Part shown: positions 5,877-8,963 of the stretch, piece by piece
Layout of the letters: each line of letters opens with the position of its first letter
Position numbering within the stretch: position 1 is the stretch's first letter
From: UBA4416 sp044357775
GTDB taxonomy: Bacteria; Bacteroidota; Bacteroidia; B-17B0; Aurantibacillaceae
Direction: 5' to 3'
DNA: 8,963 nucleotides
NCBI GenBank assembly: GCA_044357775.1
Contig: JBIKOX010000125.1
Location: 1-8,963 of the forward strand
The notes under the pieces: model-generated
Told to the model about the DNA's origin: nothing
Seen by the model: the letters and a program-made list of their open reading frames with translations, nothing else
The model's database searches: none
Made by a program: the position numbers and the translations under genes

Positions 5877-8800
5877 CGTTTTAATAAACTTTTGAATAAA
5901 TACTTTATCATCAATTATTATTTTGATGATGTAACATCCTCTAGCAAAATTTGATGCCGGCAATGTAACAAAGTTTAAACCAGTGGTACCTTTGCGAGTT
6001 ATTTCCTCGTATCGAATTTGCCCGATGGAACTATAAATAGTTATTGTAAAATCAACATCCCTATTTAGTACAATTGGCAATGTGATATCGCCATCGGTAG
6101 GATTTGGAATAGGATTTGAAACTGAAATTTCATTTACATTTAACGCACTACATAAATAATTATTAGTCGTATTTTCATCTAGTGCGCCATTAACTGCTTC
6201 TATTTCAACACAAGTAATGTTATTTGAAGTTTCAATTTGCGAAGCACTTTTGGAAGAAAACGTATAACCATAAAAACTATTTGCATTTAATAATCCAGTC
6301 CAAGTTTCTTTAATATTCCCTCCGTCGCTTATTTGGTAATTCATATTAAAAGTTGTTATTGGAACAGAACCATAATTAGCCACATCTGCCGAAATAGTCA
6401 TAAAGCCATCATTGTCCTTGATAGTTTTTACGCTTAAAATTGCCATATCTAAATACCTTTTATTAATGGAAATTGTTTTTGTTTTTGAATTTTTACATCC
6501 AAATTGGTCTACTAAATTTAATGAAATTGTATAAGTGCCTACATTAGTGAAGCTAGTGGTTGGACTTTGAACGGTTGTAGTTGGAATACCGCTAATGTCC
6601 CAATTGTAAGAGGTAGCGTTAGTTAGTGTTGGAGTAAAAGTGATGAGTGAACTACTATAATAATTTGAAATGGGATTCGTTGTAAAATCTGCTACCGGTA
6701 ATGGTAATACAGTTAATAATTTAGTTGTAGAATCGATGCAACCAAAAGAATTTGTAACAACTAAACCTACAGTGTAAGTTGCAGCTATTGCTGAGGTAAT
6801 TGTGGGCGTTTGCGCGGCTGAAAACTGAACATTATTAAATTTCCAAACGTTTGAGGATAAGATACCACTTTGTGCAGTGGATGAATTTGTAATTGTTGAG
6901 GTATCATTTAAACAAAGTGTAGGCAATGAAAAACTTGATACAGGTGGTAAAAACACATTAAGTATTTTTGAAGTGGTGGATACGCAACCATTAGTACCTG
7001 TAACTGTTAGTGTTACAGAATAAATTCCTGAACTTGTATATGTTTTTGAAACGCTTAATCCGCTTGATGTATTGGTGCCAAAATTCCATAATCTTGGGTG
7101 CGAAGCGCTTGGAGGTGGAACAATAGAATTATCTTGAAAAATGATGGGTGAAAAAGCACAAGCAGGACTATTAGTAAAACTTGCAGATATTTCGGCTCTA
7201 ACAATAATTGTTGAAATAATAGAATCCTTGCAGCCAGCATTATTAGTTGCAGTTAATTTTACATTGTAATTACCTTGATTACTAAATAAATGTTTTGGTG
7301 TTTGCAAAGTGGATGTGTTTGCTAGCAGACTTATTGGATCGCCAAAGTTCCAATTTAAAGCGGTAATGAAATATCCAGCAGAGCTTGTACTTGAATTTAA
7401 AAATAAAGTGCTATCATTTTGGCAAGAAATACCATTTGAAAAATTAGCTGTTGGTTTTGGCGCAATATTAATAGTTTTGGATATAGATTGCTCACAGCCA
7501 GCATTAGTAGTAACTTTCAATGAAATAACATAAAGTCCAGTATCAGAATACGTATGAAATGGATTACCGAGCGTTGATGTATTAGTTGCCGACAGCACAT
7601 CTCCAAAATTCCAATCATAACTAAAAATTGTATTTCCACTGGGAGGAACAGATAAATCTGTGAAATACACGATGGAGTTTATACATCCAATGCTTGTATT
7701 GAAATTAGCAGTAGGAGCAAACCCCACCACATTAACATTAATGGTATCTCTAGCTACACAATTATTAGTGTTGGTTACTGCTACTGAAACAGAATATTGT
7801 CCACCAGTATTGATTAGTAAAGAACTACTATTTGAACCAGTGCTCCATGTATATGTGAGTGCAGGAGATAAACCGGAGGTCAGCGTGATGTAATTTCCTG
7901 CACATAATGATGTGTCAGGGCCGAGAGAGGCTGTATTAGAAAAATTATCAATTATTATTTTTGCTGTATCCGATGTTATTGAGCAGCCAAGGGAATCGGT
8001 TATAGTAACATAATAATTACCAGCTTGATTAATATTGAAAATAGAATCTGTAGAATTATCTTGCCACTGAAATGAAAATTGTTTTTTTGAAAGATTTGTA
8101 TTCCACAATAGCGAAGTATTTGAGCAAATTGCGCTTTGCAATGGTTTATTATAATTTGGCATATTCACCAAAATAGTATCAGAAGATAGTTTCCCAAAAA
8201 TATTAGTGGCATTTACCCAGTATTTACCAGATTTATTAACAGATATAGTTGGCGTCGTAGCTCCAGTTGACCATTGATAGTTAGAATATTGGTTGTTGTT
8301 GGGGTTTACTAATTTTAAAATGGTATCGCAAACTGAAATTGTTGAAATATCATTAGGAAGTAAGACTTGTGGCGCATATTTGTCATTCAAGTATTTTTCA
8401 ATTTGAAATACTTGAGAAGGATTTAACTGTTGATTATATATAATTATTTCTGCATATTCTCCGTTCCAATATCCATATGTGTTTCTATCATTGGTTATAT
8501 ATTCTGCTCTAAGGTTACCAGTAGCGGCTATGGAGAGAATGGAATAATTTATTGGTTTTACAACAATTGCAGGATTTACTAGATTGGTATTAATTTTCAT
8601 CACACCAGCCGAAATAAATGGACTGATATAGGGTGTTCCAAATAGTAATGTGCCAGTACTTCCAATAAAATCACCAAAACTGCTATGGCCTAATATTGGG
8701 GGATAATCAGAAGAAGTTGCTCCATTGTATTTTAATACCATGAAGCAACTTCTAATAGAGTCAATTTCGTTAAAACTCATGAAATCATTTCCATCATAAT

Positions 8801-8963
8801 TCATGACTTTGTGACTATTTAATAGAGATGAAACAACAGTAGGTTGTTTACTATTAGTATTTTGGTTAGCATGATTATTAAATCCAGACAGATCATAACA
8901 TTTATTGATGTTGCTCCCTGAAGAAACTTGAACACTATCACCTGTTAACCATAATCTTAACCC
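5865..8963 (-). CDS. Giant T9SS-secreted surface protein (LamG-like / Ig / PKD / CARDB / sorting domain), 5' end outside the window
   Basis: The frame is open from the window edge to TAG at 5865-5867: 1032 visible residues. The first in-frame ATG (8802-8804) is internal, because the 53 residues before it (GLRLWLTGDSVQV..., CYDLSGFNNHANQ..., KQPTVV) are the typical start of a LamG/concanavalin-like domain ('LWL.aD.gv...W.DqSGn.n.a.Q....qPt'). In visible numbering the domains are: LamG-like to about 200 (ending IEKYLNDKY); three Ig-like modules, about 201-267, 268-339 and 340-413, with YQWSTGATTPTI-, FQWQDNST- and YTWSTGSNSSS-type cores; five PKD-like modules, about 414-834; a CARDB-like module, about 837-942, ending DENTTNNYLC; and a type A T9SS sorting domain, 943-1032, with NPIPNPTDGD, the IYSSIGQ strand, GCYIIKI and final KFIKTDAK. 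The family is exported by Sec, then by the Por/Spr machinery, and attached to or released from the outer surface. An adhesive or glycan-binding role is inferred. The signal peptide should lie off the window. Confidence 0.9.
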   Translation of the reverse strand, partial: GLRLWLTGDSVQVSSGSNINKCYDLSGFNNHANQNTNSKQPTVVSSLLNSHKVMNYDGNDFMSFNEIDSIRSCFMVLKYNGATSSDYPPILGHSSFGDFIGSTGTLLFGTPYISPFISAGVMKINTNLVNPAIVVKPINYSILSIAATGNLRAEYITNDRNTYGYWNGEYAEIIIYNQQLNPSQVFQIEKYLNDKYAPQVLLPNDISTISVCDTILKLVNPNNNQYSNYQWSTGATTPTISVNKSGKYWVNATNIFGKLSSDTILVNMPNYNKPLQSAICSNTSLLWNTNLSKKQFSFQWQDNSTDSIFNINQAGNYYVTITDSLGCSITSDTAKIIIDNFSNTASLGPDTSLCAGNYITLTSGLSPALTYTWSTGSNSSSLLINTGGQYSVSVAVTNTNNCVARDTINVNVVGFAPTANFNTSIGCINSIVYFTDLSVPPSGNTIFSYDWNFGDVLSATNTSTLGNPFHTYSDTGLYVISLKVTTNAGCEQSISKTINIAPKPTANFSNGISCQNDSTLFLNSSTSSAGYFITALNWNFGDPISLLANTSTLQTPKHLFSNQGNYNVKLTATNNAGCKDSIISTIIVRAEISASFTNSPACAFSPIIFQDNSIVPPPSASHPRLWNFGTNTSSGLSVSKTYTSSGIYSVTLTVTGTNGCVSTTSKILNVFLPPVSSFSLPTLCLNDTSTITNSSTAQSGILSSNVWKFNNVQFSAAQTPTITSAIAATYTVGLVVTNSFGCIDSTTKLLTVLPLPVADFTTNPISNYYSSSLITFTPTLTNATSYNWDISGIPTTTVQSPTTSFTNVGTYTISLNLVDQFGCKNSKTKTISINKRYLDMAILSVKTIKDNDGFMTISADVANYGSVPITTFNMNYQISDGGNIKETWTGLLNANSFYGYTFSSKSASQIETSNNITCVEIEAVNGALDENTTNNYLCSALNVNEISVSNPIPNPTDGDITLPIVLNRDVDFTITIYSSIGQIRYEEITRKGTTGLNFVTLPASNFARGCYIIKIIIDDKVFIQKFIKTDAK
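5868..6137 (-). other. T9SS type A C-terminal sorting domain of the surface protein
   Basis: The last 90 residues begin VNEISVSNPIPNPTDGD. The NPxPNPxxG start, a mid-domain strand ending in IYSSIGQ, the late GCYIIKI strand and the terminal basic KFIKTDAK are the standard landmarks of the Por secretion C-terminal domain. By analogy with characterised cargo, it guides the folded protein across the outer membrane and is then removed. This is the strongest single taxonomic marker in the window, since T9SS is confined to the Bacteroidota/FCB group. Confidence 0.88.
6462..7724 (-). repeat. Five tandem PKD-like modules inside the surface protein
   Basis: Five modules of about 81-88 residues each are encoded in tandem. 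The first two carry the PKD core WNFGD (YDWNFGD, LNWNFGD). The third has LWNFGT, and the fourth (VWKFNN) and fifth (YNWDISG) are progressively divergent. Each has a Y-x-V/I-x-L strand near the end (LYVISLKV, NYNVKLTA, IYSVTLTV, TYTVGLVV, TYTISLNL) and then a Cys in an AGC/NGC/FGC turn. Modules 1-4 also have a Cys near their N-terminus, so four internal disulfides are possible; module 5 lacks it. The modules are too diverged at DNA level to be a recent duplication. PKD modules usually act as rigid surface spacers or binding modules. Confidence 0.75.

Noticed and set aside
6462..7724. PKD array considered as a recent DNA tandem duplication
   Set aside because: The modules share protein motifs but differ at most positions. 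No long identical DNA stretches recur, so the repetition is old.
7055..7893. Three short open frames within the PKD and Ig region (7055-7240 minus, 7309-7533 plus, 7660-7893 plus)
   Set aside because: They all overlap the long minus-strand frame, which carries clear domain signatures throughout. Their sequences show no family features.

Overview
The window looks like an AT-rich chromosomal segment of a Bacteroidota bacterium, probably from a Flavobacteriia- or Chitinophagia-like gliding or surface-adhesin lineage. The evidence is the type IX secretion (T9SS) C-terminal sorting domain on a large multidomain surface protein, the PKD/Ig-like repeat style of that protein, tiny SPII lipoproteins, A/T-rich leaders without Shine-Dalgarno sequences, and the tsf-pyrH gene order. 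No species can be named from the sequence alone.

Left part, plus strand (1-3299): the 3' end of tsf (elongation factor Ts) closes with a strong hairpin terminator. It is followed by pyrH (UMP kinase), a 44-codon lipoprotein gene with its own terminator, serC (phosphoserine aminotransferase) and a small outer-membrane beta-barrel protein. These are mainly housekeeping genes (translation, pyrimidine nucleotides, serine/PLP biosynthesis) with two small envelope genes between or after them.

Middle part, minus strand (3333-5316): a compact stand-alone M24 metallopeptidase lies upstream of a MacB/FtsX-type ABC transporter permease. The genes are 67 bp apart in the same direction and could share a transcript. 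They converge on the beta-barrel gene.

Intergenic 5317-5864 (548 bp): no convincing gene. It contains a distinctly GC-richer block (about 5575-5712, 46% GC by hand count in its first 96 bases against 22-26% in the flanks) that can fold into a long interrupted hairpin followed by a second hairpin. It resembles a dispersed repeat or structured element more than a promoter region.

Right part, minus strand (5865 to the window edge): a very large secreted T9SS cargo protein. Its reading frame stays open to the last base of the window, so the true start lies outside. The visible 1032 residues run from a LamG-like lectin domain through three Ig-like and five PKD-like modules and a CARDB-like module to a type A sorting domain. 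It is probably a cell-surface adhesin or secreted binding protein.

I found no CRISPR array, phage, transposase, tRNA or rRNA. There is no clear sign of a new multi-gene system. The items most worth a second look are the structured intergenic element, the cysteine pattern of the adhesin modules and the unannotated small lipoprotein.
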